Below are positions 1-7,668 of a stretch of 15,000 nucleotides of DNA, piece by piece. How positions within the stretch are numbered: position 1 is the first letter of the stretch; each line of letters starts with the position of its first letter. Made by a program: the position numbers and the translations under genes. Under the pieces are notes generated by a model. It was not told where the DNA came from. It did no database searches and saw only the letters and a list, made by a program, of their open reading frames with translations. The DNA comes from Cyclobacteriaceae bacterium (GTDB lineage: Bacteria > Bacteroidota > Bacteroidia > Cytophagales > Cyclobacteriaceae). The stretch is taken from NCBI GenBank assembly GCA_030589835.1, contig JAUUZS010000025.1, forward strand, positions 1-15,000, given 5' to 3'.

Positions 1-479
1 GGCCTGGTAATTATTATTTTTTTTATTTCCTTGTTTTTCAGTGCCCGCACAGCAAGAGCCACCGCAATATATGTTTTTCCTGTCCCTGCAGGCCCAACGG
101 CAAATACTACATCATGCTTCTTTACGGTTTCGATGAATGTTTTCTGGTTAGAGGTCTTTGGTTTTATCGGTGCACCACGTGTTCCATAAATCAACACCTC
201 TTCCATGTGTAATTCTACAGCCACATTTCCCTGTTCAATATATGTTTTTACATTATTGAAAGTGACTTTACCGAATTTGTGATAATGGTTTAGCAAGGAA
301 TTGAAAAGTTCATTGACGCGAAGTATTTCTGTGCCAGAACCCTGAATTCTTATTTCATTACCTCTGGAAATGACTTTCGTTTTGGGGAAAGCAGTTGCGA
401 CCTCCTTGATATTGCTGTTGTCTACACCCAGAAAATCTACCAGCGAGATATTTTCGAGGGTTATTATTTTTTCTACCAA
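1..479 (-). CDS. phoH: PhoH-like family ATPase, N-terminal part (cut by window edge)
   Basis: The minus strand encodes about 159 residues of a PhoH-like protein, a cytoplasmic P-loop ATPase related to the helicase core of superfamily 1 and often linked to RNA metabolism. The Walker A motif GPAGTGKT is encoded near positions 75-98, followed by AVALAVRALKNKEI and a strand ending ITR at the window edge. The part before it (LENISLVDFLGVDN, then FPKTKVISRGNEIRIQGSG) matches the usual N-terminal domain of the family. There is no ATG at the N-terminus. The frame is closed by TAA a few codons upstream, and TTG at 479-477 gives the expected N-terminus LVEKIITLENIS. The next in-frame methionine lies roughly 95 residues in, too late to leave a normal N-terminal domain. 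The gene is divergent from the DUF62 gene, an arrangement I recall from other Bacteroidota. The family call is secure and the TTG start is inferred. Confidence 0.9.
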   Translation of the reverse strand, partial: MVEKIITLENISLVDFLGVDNSNIKEVATAFPKTKVISRGNEIRIQGSGTEILRVNELFNSLLNHYHKFGKVTFNNVKTYIEQGNVAVELHMEEVLIYGTRGAPIKPKTSNQKTFIETVKKHDVVFAVGPAGTGKTYIAVALAVRALKNKEIKKIIITR

Positions 480-529
480 ACGTATTATTAATTAGTTGTT
501 TACCCTATCGTTTATGGCCAAAAAATATT

Positions 530-537
530 TATTTTTG
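530..537 (+). promoter_or_regulatory. Candidate Bacteroidota -7 promoter element upstream of the DUF62 gene
   Basis: The sequence TATTTTTG fits the Bacteroidota sigma-ABfr -7 consensus TAnnTTTG. It lies in the divergent intergenic gap, 35 bp before the DUF62 start codon, which would give a short leader. No clean TTTG -33 element sits about 19 bp upstream. In AT-rich DNA this octamer can occur by chance, so the assignment is weak. Confidence 0.3.
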
Positions 538-572
538 CGGTAACAATATTAAGCAATAATTCTCTTCTCTCT

Positions 573-1355
573 ATGGCTATTATAACTTTTATGTCTGATT
601 TCGGAAGGAGTGATCATTATGTGTCAGCCGTGAAGGCAAAAATACTGAGTATTAATCCCGGTTTGAGAATTATCGATATCAGTCATGAAATCGAGTCTTT
701 CGACATTGCCCATGCGGCATATGTGATAAAATCCGTATTCAGGGATTTCCCAAAAGGCACGGTTCATTTGATTGCCGTGAATTCACATGGGGAGAGAAGC
801 AACAGATTTCTCACATCTAAAATTGAAGATCATTATTTTGTCGTTCCGGATATTGGCATTATAAGTTTAATAAATGAAGAAGAACCGGGTATGATTGCCG
901 AATTGTTCAATAGCGACGGGGGTCATACAAGTTTTCCGGCAAAAAATATTCTCGCCAAATCGGCGGCCATGCTGGCCAGTGGCAAGGGAATGAACGATGT
1001 AGGGGTGTATACCAAAGATTATTTGCGAAAGATTGACCGGAAATTCAGGGCAACGAAAAAGCAGATTTCAGGCAATGTGATCAGGATCGATCATTATGGA
1101 AATCTCATTACAAATATCGAAGAAAAGGTATTTAATATTTTATGTAAAGAACGCCGGTTCTTAATCCAATTTAGCCGCGAAACGGCAGAAGTTATCAACA
1201 ATTCCTATGGCGATGTTGATGATGGGGAATGCTTTGTGATATTCAATGACCTGGGGTTGCTTGAGATTGGCATCAACAAAGGAAATGCTTCTAAGCTTAT
1301 TGGGCTCAAATATGATAGCCCGGTCAGTATCACCTTTGAAGAAACAGTTAGCTGA
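573..1355 (+). CDS. DUF62 / SAM hydroxide adenosyltransferase-like protein (possibly inactive)
   Basis: This 260-residue protein has the size and two-domain plan of the DUF62 family, related to fluorinase and chlorinase. Characterised members split S-adenosylmethionine into adenosine and methionine using water. The N-terminal motif SDFGRSDHYV (8-17) matches the family's TDFG..D.YVG motif, and IDHYGNLITNI (172-182) matches the C-terminal IDxFGNxxxN motif. From memory, archaeal members use an Asp-Arg-His triad, with Asp in an IDPGVG loop and His in TFHGRD. Here the first loop reads VNSHGERSNR (N70 in place of Asp) and the second TSFPAKN (P122 in place of His), so the triad is not conserved. The protein may have lost hydrolysis, may use other residues, or may belong to a diverged Bacteroidota subgroup. 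It has no signal peptide and is presumably cytoplasmic. The sulfatase follows 37 bp downstream and could be cotranscribed. Confidence 0.88.
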   Translation: MAIITFMSDFGRSDHYVSAVKAKILSINPGLRIIDISHEIESFDIAHAAYVIKSVFRDFPKGTVHLIAVNSHGERSNRFLTSKIEDHYFVVPDIGIISLINEEEPGMIAELFNSDGGHTSFPAKNILAKSAAMLASGKGMNDVGVYTKDYLRKIDRKFRATKKQISGNVIRIDHYGNLITNIEEKVFNILCKERRFLIQFSRETAEVINNSYGDVDDGECFVIFNDLGLLEIGINKGNASKLIGLKYDSPVSITFEETVS

Positions 1356-1392
1356 TGATAAAAATGATTCCTACAATTCCACCCTACTTTTT

Positions 1393-2751
1393 ATGAAAAA
1401 TTTTCTTCTTCCACTGCTGCTTTGGGCATTTCCCTTTTCGCATGTTTTACCCCAATTACATAATAAAACAGAAAAACCCAATGTGCTTGTAATTCTCACA
1501 GATGACCAGGGGTATTACGATGTAGCAGCATGTGGGGCGTCAGATTTAGTGACCCCTTCGATGGACAATCTGTTTGCTGATGGGATGAAGTTCGATAATT
1601 TTTACGCAAATTGCCCTGTTTGTTCACCCACCAGAGCATCACTGATCACTGGGCTTTATCCTGATAAAGCCGGCGTGCCGGGAGTGGTAAGAACAAACAA
1701 AGACAACAGTTGGGGATTTTTAAATCCTTCCGCCATTACGATTGCAGATAAATTTAAAGAAGGGGGTTATAAAACAGCAATCATAGGAAAGTGGCATCTT
1801 GGTCTTGAAAAGCCAAACATTCCCACGATGCGGGGATTTGATTTTTTCCATGGATATCTGGGTGATATGATGGATGATTATTGGACGCATCGAAGACATG
1901 GAATCAATTATATGCGGGAGAATGAGAAAGAAATTGATCCTGAAGGACATGCCACAGATATCTTTACCCAATGGGCGATGGATTATATCAGCAATCAAAA
2001 AGAATCCGCCGAACCTTATTTCCTGTATCTGGCTTACAATGCACCACATTCACCAATACAACCACCAGAAGATTGGTTGGATAAAGTAAAGCTTAGGGCG
2101 CCAGGATTAAGTGATAAAAGAGCAAATCTGGTGGCGTTTATCGAACATTTGGATCATGGAATTGGCCAGGTAATCGATGCGCTGAAACAAAATAATCTGT
2201 ATGAAAATACCATTATTGTTTTCACCAGCGATAATGGAGGGCATCTTAAGTATGAAGCCAATAATGGCCCTTTGAGGAATGGAAAGGGAAGTGTGTACGA
2301 AGGTGGATTGAGGGTACCTACCTCTATAGTTTGGAAAAATCACATTTCCCCGGGTTCGGTCTCAAATTATAAAGCCGTAACAATGGACTTATATCCTACC
2401 CTACTTCAAGTTGCGGGTATAGATTTAGACCATGAAATTGATGGGATTAGTTTTCTGCCTGTTTTATTGGGGAAAAGTATGAGTGATAAGGATCGATTGC
2501 TTTACTTCACCAGGCGTGAAGGGGGAAATGGGTACGGAGGATTAACCATTCAGGCTGTTCAATTAAATGATTGGAAGTTATTGCAAAACAGCCCTTTTGA
2601 GCCGCAGGAATTGTATAATTTGAAAGAAGACCCTTACGAAACCACAAACCTGATAAAAAGCGAGCCAAATCAATACAAACTGCTGAACGGCCTCATGATG
2701 AAGCAATTGCAATCAGCAGGAAACGTGCCCTGGCAGGGTCTTTCAGAATAA
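1393..2751 (+). CDS. Secreted formylglycine-dependent sulfatase (arylsulfatase type, S1 family)
   Basis: The 452-residue product hydrolyses sulfate esters, probably on a glycan or other organic sulfate; the substrate is not readable. ATG at 1393 is chosen because it begins a signal peptide (MKNFLLPLLLWAFPF). The reading frame stays open back to 1246, but that stretch is antisignal-like and overlaps the DUF62 gene. The mature part starts with VLVILTDDQG, carrying metal ligands D37 and D38. The maturation motif is C77-S-P-T-R81, in which Cys77 would be converted to formylglycine by a sulfatase-maturing enzyme not encoded here. GKWHLG (132-137), APHSP (217-221) and TSDNGGH (278-284, metal ligands D280 and N281) complete the active site. 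The C-terminal ELYNLKEDPYETTNL (406-420) is typical of the family. The length is usual and no inactivating change is seen. It acts in the periplasm or at the cell surface. Confidence 0.95.
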   Translation: MKNFLLPLLLWAFPFSHVLPQLHNKTEKPNVLVILTDDQGYYDVAACGASDLVTPSMDNLFADGMKFDNFYANCPVCSPTRASLITGLYPDKAGVPGVVRTNKDNSWGFLNPSAITIADKFKEGGYKTAIIGKWHLGLEKPNIPTMRGFDFFHGYLGDMMDDYWTHRRHGINYMRENEKEIDPEGHATDIFTQWAMDYISNQKESAEPYFLYLAYNAPHSPIQPPEDWLDKVKLRAPGLSDKRANLVAFIEHLDHGIGQVIDALKQNNLYENTIIVFTSDNGGHLKYEANNGPLRNGKGSVYEGGLRVPTSIVWKNHISPGSVSNYKAVTMDLYPTLLQVAGIDLDHEIDGISFLPVLLGKSMSDKDRLLYFTRREGGNGYGGLTIQAVQLNDWKLLQNSPFEPQELYNLKEDPYETTNLIKSEPNQYKLLNGLMMKQLQSAGNVPWQGLSE

Positions 2752-2819
2752 CCGCTCTTTGCTTATATGCACCGTTTATTGAAATAATTCCATAATTCAG
2801 ATTTTAATCAGAATTAATT

Positions 2820-2835
2820 ACCATTTTTACGGCCT
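2820..2835 (+). repeat. 16-bp direct repeat, copy 1
   Basis: ACCATTTTTACGGCCT occurs here, in the gap after the sulfatase, and again exactly at 2975-2990, inside the next gene. The copies are 155 bp apart and the flanks do not match. No function is evident. Confidence 0.6.
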
Positions 2836-2938
2836 AATTTTTTATGAAAACGATGAGCTAATCATAAATCATATTTTGAATTTTTATGCTCATGTTACAC
2901 ATTCAATTTAAGCGCTATTTGGTTTTTGAATAAATTAA

Positions 2939-3715
2939 ATGAGACAGCAAAAAGATAAGGTATTGGATAAACGCACCATTTTTACGGCCTTCGGAGCTTT
3001 AATTTTTGTAATTCTATTTTATTCAGCTGCTTTTACTCAGCAATTGAAAGACCCACAAGAAGATGCCGTTCAAATGGCACTTGTTAATACGGTATCATTT
3101 TATAATGATCAGGTAGGGAAAAATTCATCAGTGAATACCGGACGCAGTTATTTTAGCCCTCATAGTGGAGTGCAAGGACATCAATATTTTATCAATGAAT
3201 ATTGGGAAGAAGGGTCGCTGATTTATGAAAACCGTTTTTTTGAAAATATTTATTTGAAATATGATATTCACCGTGATCTTTTATTGGTGGAATATTTCAA
3301 TTCTGAAGGACGCCTTTCACCAGTACAATTATATAGTCCAAAAGTAAGCTCATTTGAACTTATGGGCTATTCTTTCATTTGGCTTGATACCGATACAATA
3401 TCCAATCTTAAAACCGGTTTTTATAATCAGATGTATACCACTAAGGATGTAGAAGTTTTGGTAAAACGAAGAAAAGAAATCGTGAAAATGAGCGAAATAA
3501 ATAACGTTGGCGAAAAATTTTCGATAAAGGATAGATACTATATCAGGAAAAATGAAATTTATTATAGGGTGAGAAAGAAGAGTTCTATCCTCAAAACACT
3601 GTCAGATCGAAAAAAGGAAATAAAAAGCTTTATCAAAAAAAATAATTTCCGCTTTAAACACGAACCGGATAAGCAATTGGTTGAGGTAGTAAAATACTAT
3701 GATTCGCTTTTATAA
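2939..3715 (+). CDS. Secreted protein of unnamed family, first gene of the TonB receptor operon
   Basis: I recognise no named domain in this 258-residue protein, but its layout resembles uncharacterised Bacteroidota proteins found next to TonB-dependent receptors. It starts with a charged stretch (MRQQKDKVLDKR), then a hydrophobic segment (about 13-33) ending AAFTQQ, which looks like a signal peptide, so it is probably periplasmic. A beta-rich part follows, with GHQYFINEYWEEGSLIYE (about 81-98) and LKYDIHRDLLLVEYF. LVKRRKEI comes later, and the basic C-terminal third has RKKSSILKTLSDRKKEI then a final KYYDSLL. The C-terminal third is Lys/Arg-rich and likely helical. It ends 9 bp before the receptor gene, so the two are almost certainly cotranscribed. 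This suggests a role serving the receptor, such as a periplasmic sensor, chaperone or ligand-binding accessory; that is inference from position only. Confidence 0.8.
   Translation: MRQQKDKVLDKRTIFTAFGALIFVILFYSAAFTQQLKDPQEDAVQMALVNTVSFYNDQVGKNSSVNTGRSYFSPHSGVQGHQYFINEYWEEGSLIYENRFFENIYLKYDIHRDLLLVEYFNSEGRLSPVQLYSPKVSSFELMGYSFIWLDTDTISNLKTGFYNQMYTTKDVEVLVKRRKEIVKMSEINNVGEKFSIKDRYYIRKNEIYYRVRKKSSILKTLSDRKKEIKSFIKKNNFRFKHEPDKQLVEVVKYYDSLL
2975..2990 (+). repeat. 16-bp direct repeat, copy 2
   Basis: This is the second exact copy of ACCATTTTTACGGCCT. It lies in codons 13-18 of the secreted-protein gene, just before its hydrophobic signal segment; the partner is at 2820-2835. Confidence 0.6.
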
Positions 3716-3724
3716 TTTGTCATT

Positions 3725-6499
3725 ATGAAAAAAATTCTGCCCTTAATTTTCATAGTTTTTTCCCTGATCTCTACCAAATCGTTTGGGCAGGTCAATGATT
3801 TGATTGTTACAGGTCAATATGAAAATACGCCCTTCGATCTTTTTGCACATGACATTGAAAGGCAAATACCGGTAGAATTTATGTATCACCCACAAATGGT
3901 GGATAGCTTTTTTGTTACTGCAATTTTTAATAAGGAGTCACTAAAGAATGCCTTGACACGCGTATTCCGGGAATCTCAAATACACTTTTTTATAAATGAA
4001 AACGGTAAGATTATCCTTACCCATGGGTATGAAGTCCGGGAAGGATTGCCATTCAATTTTTTTGACAGGTCGGGAGAAAACCTCAATGAGACTCAAATAC
4101 AGGTCATTGACTTTTTAGTCAAGGAAGAAAAGCACACAAAACTTCAAAATACCCTTGAAAATACCTTGTTCGAAATAGGGGATAAGTCGGTCATCACAGA
4201 TGGAGCGTATATCAATCTGGCAGGACATATCCGGGATTCTGATACCGGTGAGCCGATGATAGGAGCCCTGATATATATCGATGATCCACGCATTGGTGTC
4301 GCCACAGATCAATTTGGGTATTATTCACTTACCATTCCCAAAGGGAAACAAGAATTGCTATTGCAATGCATAGGTTATAAAGACTCAAAAAGGCAAATAA
4401 TGCTGTATGGTGAGGGTAACCTGAATATCGAAATGATTGAGGATGTGATCCCTTTGAAGGAAGTAATCATTGAATCGGAAAAAGACATAAATATCGCCGG
4501 AATGCAAATGGGATTTGATAAACTGGATGCACAATCGATGAAAAAAGTGCCGCCGGTCTTGGGGGAAGTTGATATCCTGAGAATCGCACTTACCCTGCCT
4601 GGGGTACAATCCGTTGGCGAAGGGGCAAATGGAATAAATGTTCGAGGAGGCACCGCCGATCAAAACCTGATGCTTATCAATGAGGCGGCGATTTATAACC
4701 CAACGCATTTCTTTGGCTTCTTCAGCTCGTTCAATCCGGACATCATAAAAAGTGTGGAATTGCACAAAGGGGGCATCCCCGCACAATACGGGGGGCGAAT
4801 ATCATCTGTTTTTGAGGTGCAGGCAAAGGAGGGAAACAAAAAGGAATTTGTAGGAAGTGGGGGCATTAGTCCGGTAACGGCACGACTTGCTTTTGAAGGG
4901 CCGATTATTAAGGACAAAGCTTCGTATATCATTGGTGCCAGAAGTACTTATTCCGACTGGATATTGAAACAATTACCAAATGCATCATACAAGAACAGTA
5001 GCGCTTCTTTTTATGATTTCTACGCTAAATTGTCTTATGAGATAGACGATAAAAACACCATTTATGCGGCTGGTTATTATAGTGATGACAAATTTAGCTT
5101 CAATTCTGATACTGTATACAGCTACTCAAATGAAAATGCCTCGCTGCAGTGGAAGCATATTTTTAACAATAAGCTATATGGTGTTTTTTCGGGTGTGTAT
5201 AGTGGGTACAGGTATGAAATAGAGAGCACAAAGATCCAGGAAAATGCCTTCAAAATGGATTATGCCATAAAAAATATAAATGGCAAAATTGACTTTAGTT
5301 ATTTTCCCACTTCCAACAACAAGATCGATTTTGGAGTGAGCTCCATCCTGTATCAATTACAACCCGGCCGCCAGGTTCCTGCAAGTGAACAATCGCTGAT
5401 AAACCCGATTATATTGGAAAGCGAACAGGGAGTAGAAAGTGTCTTTTACGTGGGAGACAAGTATGATATTAGTCCGAAATTATCCGTCTATGCAGGCCTT
5501 AGGTATTCATTGTATAATTACCTTGGCCCTAAGACGGTCACCGAATATGCGCCGGATTCACCAATTGACGAGGGAACACAAACCGGAGAGACCACTTACA
5601 AAACCGGAGAAAATATCAAAACTTATCATGGACCGGAATTACGGTTTTCGGCCAGATATTCCCTAAGCAACAACAGCTCACTAAAATTGAGTTACAACAG
5701 AATGCGGCAGTATATACATATGCTTTCCAACACCACTTCCATTTCGCCAACAGATATCTGGAAACTGAGCGATCAGCAAGTAAAACCTCAGCTGGGAGAT
5801 CAGGTGTCTCTGGGCTGGTATAAAAATTTTAAAAATAATACCGTTGAAGGATCAGTAGAAGGGTATTACAAAACGATTCAGGACTTATTGGATTTTAAAA
5901 GTGGTGCACAGCTGACACTAAATGAACATGTGGAGACAGACATTATCAGCGGATTTGGAAAATCCTATGGATTGGAATTCCTGTTGAAAAAGAAAACAGG
6001 GAAATTAAATGGTTGGGTTAGCTACACCTATTCCAGGGCGCTAATCAAAGTAGATGGCCAGTACAGCGGTGAATCCCTAAACGATGGGGAATTTTTCCCG
6101 GCAAGTTATGATAAGCCTCATGACTTCACGGTGCTTTCCAACTGGAAATTTTCCCGGAGGTTCAGCGTTTCGGGAAACCTAACCTACAGTACAGGAAGGC
6201 CTATAACTTATCCTGTGGCAAAATATACCTATGGAGGTGTGGAACGATTGCATTATTCCGACCGGAATCAATTTAGAATTCCTGATTACTTCAGGTTCGA
6301 CATGTCGATAAGTCTTGAGGGCAACCATAAAATCAAAAAGCTGAACCACAGTTCCTGGACCTTTGCCATTTATAATATTACTTCCAGAGACAATGCCTAT
6401 TCTATTTATTTTGTCTCCACAAGAGGAAATGTGAAAGGATACCAGCTTTCGATATTTGCGGAAGCGATTCCTACTCTAACGTATAATTTTAGATTTTAA
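3725..6499 (+). CDS. TonB-dependent outer-membrane receptor with N-terminal STN and carboxypeptidase-regulatory-like domains
   Basis: The 924-residue protein is an outer-membrane active transporter driven by TonB-ExbBD. A signal peptide (MKKILPLIFIVFSLISTKSFGQ) is followed by an STN-like domain (about 30-100: YENTPFDLFAHDIERQIPVEF to INENGKIILT), the kind that contacts FecR-type anti-sigma factors in transducing receptors. A linker of about 65 residues leads to a carboxypeptidase-regulatory-like beta-sandwich (about 166-250: GHIRDSDTGEPMIGALIYI, TDQFGYYSLTIPKG). The plug runs from about 258 to 380, with NVRGGTADQNLMLINEA and the strand HKGGIPAQYGGRISS. The rest is the barrel, ending in the aromatic-terminal strand TLTYNFRF. 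At 924 residues, with an STN domain and no SusD beside it, this is not a classical SusC. Its stop codon overlaps the next start by one base (TAATG). No FecI/FecR pair is in the window. The ligand is unknown. Confidence 0.95.
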   Translation: MKKILPLIFIVFSLISTKSFGQVNDLIVTGQYENTPFDLFAHDIERQIPVEFMYHPQMVDSFFVTAIFNKESLKNALTRVFRESQIHFFINENGKIILTHGYEVREGLPFNFFDRSGENLNETQIQVIDFLVKEEKHTKLQNTLENTLFEIGDKSVITDGAYINLAGHIRDSDTGEPMIGALIYIDDPRIGVATDQFGYYSLTIPKGKQELLLQCIGYKDSKRQIMLYGEGNLNIEMIEDVIPLKEVIIESEKDINIAGMQMGFDKLDAQSMKKVPPVLGEVDILRIALTLPGVQSVGEGANGINVRGGTADQNLMLINEAAIYNPTHFFGFFSSFNPDIIKSVELHKGGIPAQYGGRISSVFEVQAKEGNKKEFVGSGGISPVTARLAFEGPIIKDKASYIIGARSTYSDWILKQLPNASYKNSSASFYDFYAKLSYEIDDKNTIYAAGYYSDDKFSFNSDTVYSYSNENASLQWKHIFNNKLYGVFSGVYSGYRYEIESTKIQENAFKMDYAIKNINGKIDFSYFPTSNNKIDFGVSSILYQLQPGRQVPASEQSLINPIILESEQGVESVFYVGDKYDISPKLSVYAGLRYSLYNYLGPKTVTEYAPDSPIDEGTQTGETTYKTGENIKTYHGPELRFSARYSLSNNSSLKLSYNRMRQYIHMLSNTTSISPTDIWKLSDQQVKPQLGDQVSLGWYKNFKNNTVEGSVEGYYKTIQDLLDFKSGAQLTLNEHVETDIISGFGKSYGLEFLLKKKTGKLNGWVSYTYSRALIKVDGQYSGESLNDGEFFPASYDKPHDFTVLSNWKFSRRFSVSGNLTYSTGRPITYPVAKYTYGGVERLHYSDRNQFRIPDYFRFDMSISLEGNHKIKKLNHSSWTFAIYNITSRDNAYSIYFVSTRGNVKGYQLSIFAEAIPTLTYNFRF

Positions 6500-7653
6500 T
6501 GAAATTTTCAAAATATATATTAAACCTGTTCTATCTGGCCTTGCTCTTCAGCAATTGCGTTCAGGAGTTTGATCCTCCTGCCCAGGGCTATGAAAATGTA
6601 TTGGTCGTAGAAGCATTTTTATCCGACGGCCAGGAACCTTTCGAAGTAAAACTATCCAGATCAATCCCTATAGATACCTCGGCGTTTATCCCCGAATCCG
6701 GAGCAACAGTAAGCCTTTCGGCTGATCTTGGTGAGGAATATGTTTTGGTAGAATCAGATCACCCGGGCATATATGTGTATAATGGACTTGTCAACGTTCA
6801 AATAGGAAACGCTTATCAAATACACATTCAGACCATAAATGGGAATAAATATGAATCGTCAAGTGTAACCATGCGTGACACACCGGATATCGATAGTGTA
6901 TCGTATGAATATGAAAACAGATCCTATGATGCAAAACAAGGCGTACAAATTTATGTCCATACACATGATGTATCAAACAGCACATGGTATTACCGTTGGG
7001 AGTGGGATGAATCCTGGATATTTAGATCTAAGTATGATTCTTATCTTTATTGGGAAAATGAAGAGATCAAGCTTCGGGATGAGAGAATCCATGAATGCTG
7101 GAAATTTGGCAAATCCACTTCCATCGAGCTCTCTACTTCCAAAAACCTGACCGAAGACAGAATTAGTGATAATCCTCTCTTATTTATTACCAATCAAACG
7201 GACAAATTAAAAGTAAAATATAGTGTAAATGTAAAACAGTACTCCCTGAGTGAAGAATCATATAATTATTGGATGGAATTGCAAAAGGTTACCGAAAACC
7301 TGGGATCGCTCTTTGATCCTCAGCCTTCCATAGTCCAGGGAAATATTTATAATATCAACGATGATACTGAACTCGTACTCGGATATTTCGATGCTTCTGC
7401 TGTACGGGAACAACGGATCTTTATCAACCGGAAAGAATTGCCTCCTATTATGAGGTTTCCAGATCTATATGCGCAATGTATGGACTCCATTGTGTCAGAG
7501 CGTCAAATTCCGGAAATGGTGAATCAAAGGTGGGGATTAGTCACTGAAACTACCGATCCGATTACCGGATTTCCTGCATTTTCTATGGCACCTCCCTGGT
7601 GTTACGACTGTACAAAATTCGGAACAAATGTAAAACCTGACTTTTGGGAATAA
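6499..7653 (+). CDS. DUF4249 outer-membrane lipoprotein
   Basis: This 384-residue protein matches the Bacteroidota DUF4249 family, usually encoded directly after TonB-dependent receptors of the preceding type. The N-terminus MKFSKYILNLFYLALLFSNC carries a relaxed lipobox with Cys20 as the probable lipidated residue, so it should be anchored to the outer membrane. Family features follow: ENVLVVEAFLSDGQEPFEVKL (about 32-52), a beta-sandwich segment with SGATVSLSAD, then GNAYQIHIQTINGNKYESSS and DTPDIDSVSYEYE (about 127-139). The C-terminus is Cys-containing (PPWCYDC), perhaps a disulfide or metal site. The start overlaps the receptor stop by one nucleotide, implying translational coupling. By analogy with receptor-lipoprotein pairs it may cap or feed the receptor; the molecular function of DUF4249 is not established as far as I know. 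Confidence 0.9.
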   Translation: MKFSKYILNLFYLALLFSNCVQEFDPPAQGYENVLVVEAFLSDGQEPFEVKLSRSIPIDTSAFIPESGATVSLSADLGEEYVLVESDHPGIYVYNGLVNVQIGNAYQIHIQTINGNKYESSSVTMRDTPDIDSVSYEYENRSYDAKQGVQIYVHTHDVSNSTWYYRWEWDESWIFRSKYDSYLYWENEEIKLRDERIHECWKFGKSTSIELSTSKNLTEDRISDNPLLFITNQTDKLKVKYSVNVKQYSLSEESYNYWMELQKVTENLGSLFDPQPSIVQGNIYNINDDTELVLGYFDASAVREQRIFINRKELPPIMRFPDLYAQCMDSIVSERQIPEMVNQRWGLVTETTDPITGFPAFSMAPPWCYDCTKFGTNVKPDFWE

Positions 7654-7668
7654 AACCTAATTAACTTC

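Noticed and set aside
477..484. TACGTTTG on the minus strand, a match to the TAnnTTTG -7 promoter element
   Set aside because: It overlaps the proposed PhoH TTG start codon, so transcription would begin inside the gene. The chance frequency of this pattern in AT-rich DNA is high.
1246..1392. Upstream extension of the sulfatase reading frame, starting at ATG 1246
   Set aside because: It overlaps the last 110 bp of the DUF62 gene in another frame, has no sulfatase similarity, and would bury the clear signal peptide beginning at ATG 1393.
4385..4786. 133-codon minus-strand frame inside the receptor gene
   Set aside because: It is antisense to the conserved regulatory-like and plug domains of the TonB receptor, and its product has no recognisable features.
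3725..7653. Reading the receptor and its downstream lipoprotein as a SusC/SusD pair
   Set aside because: The receptor has an STN domain and the lipoprotein matches DUF4249, with none of the helical SusD features.
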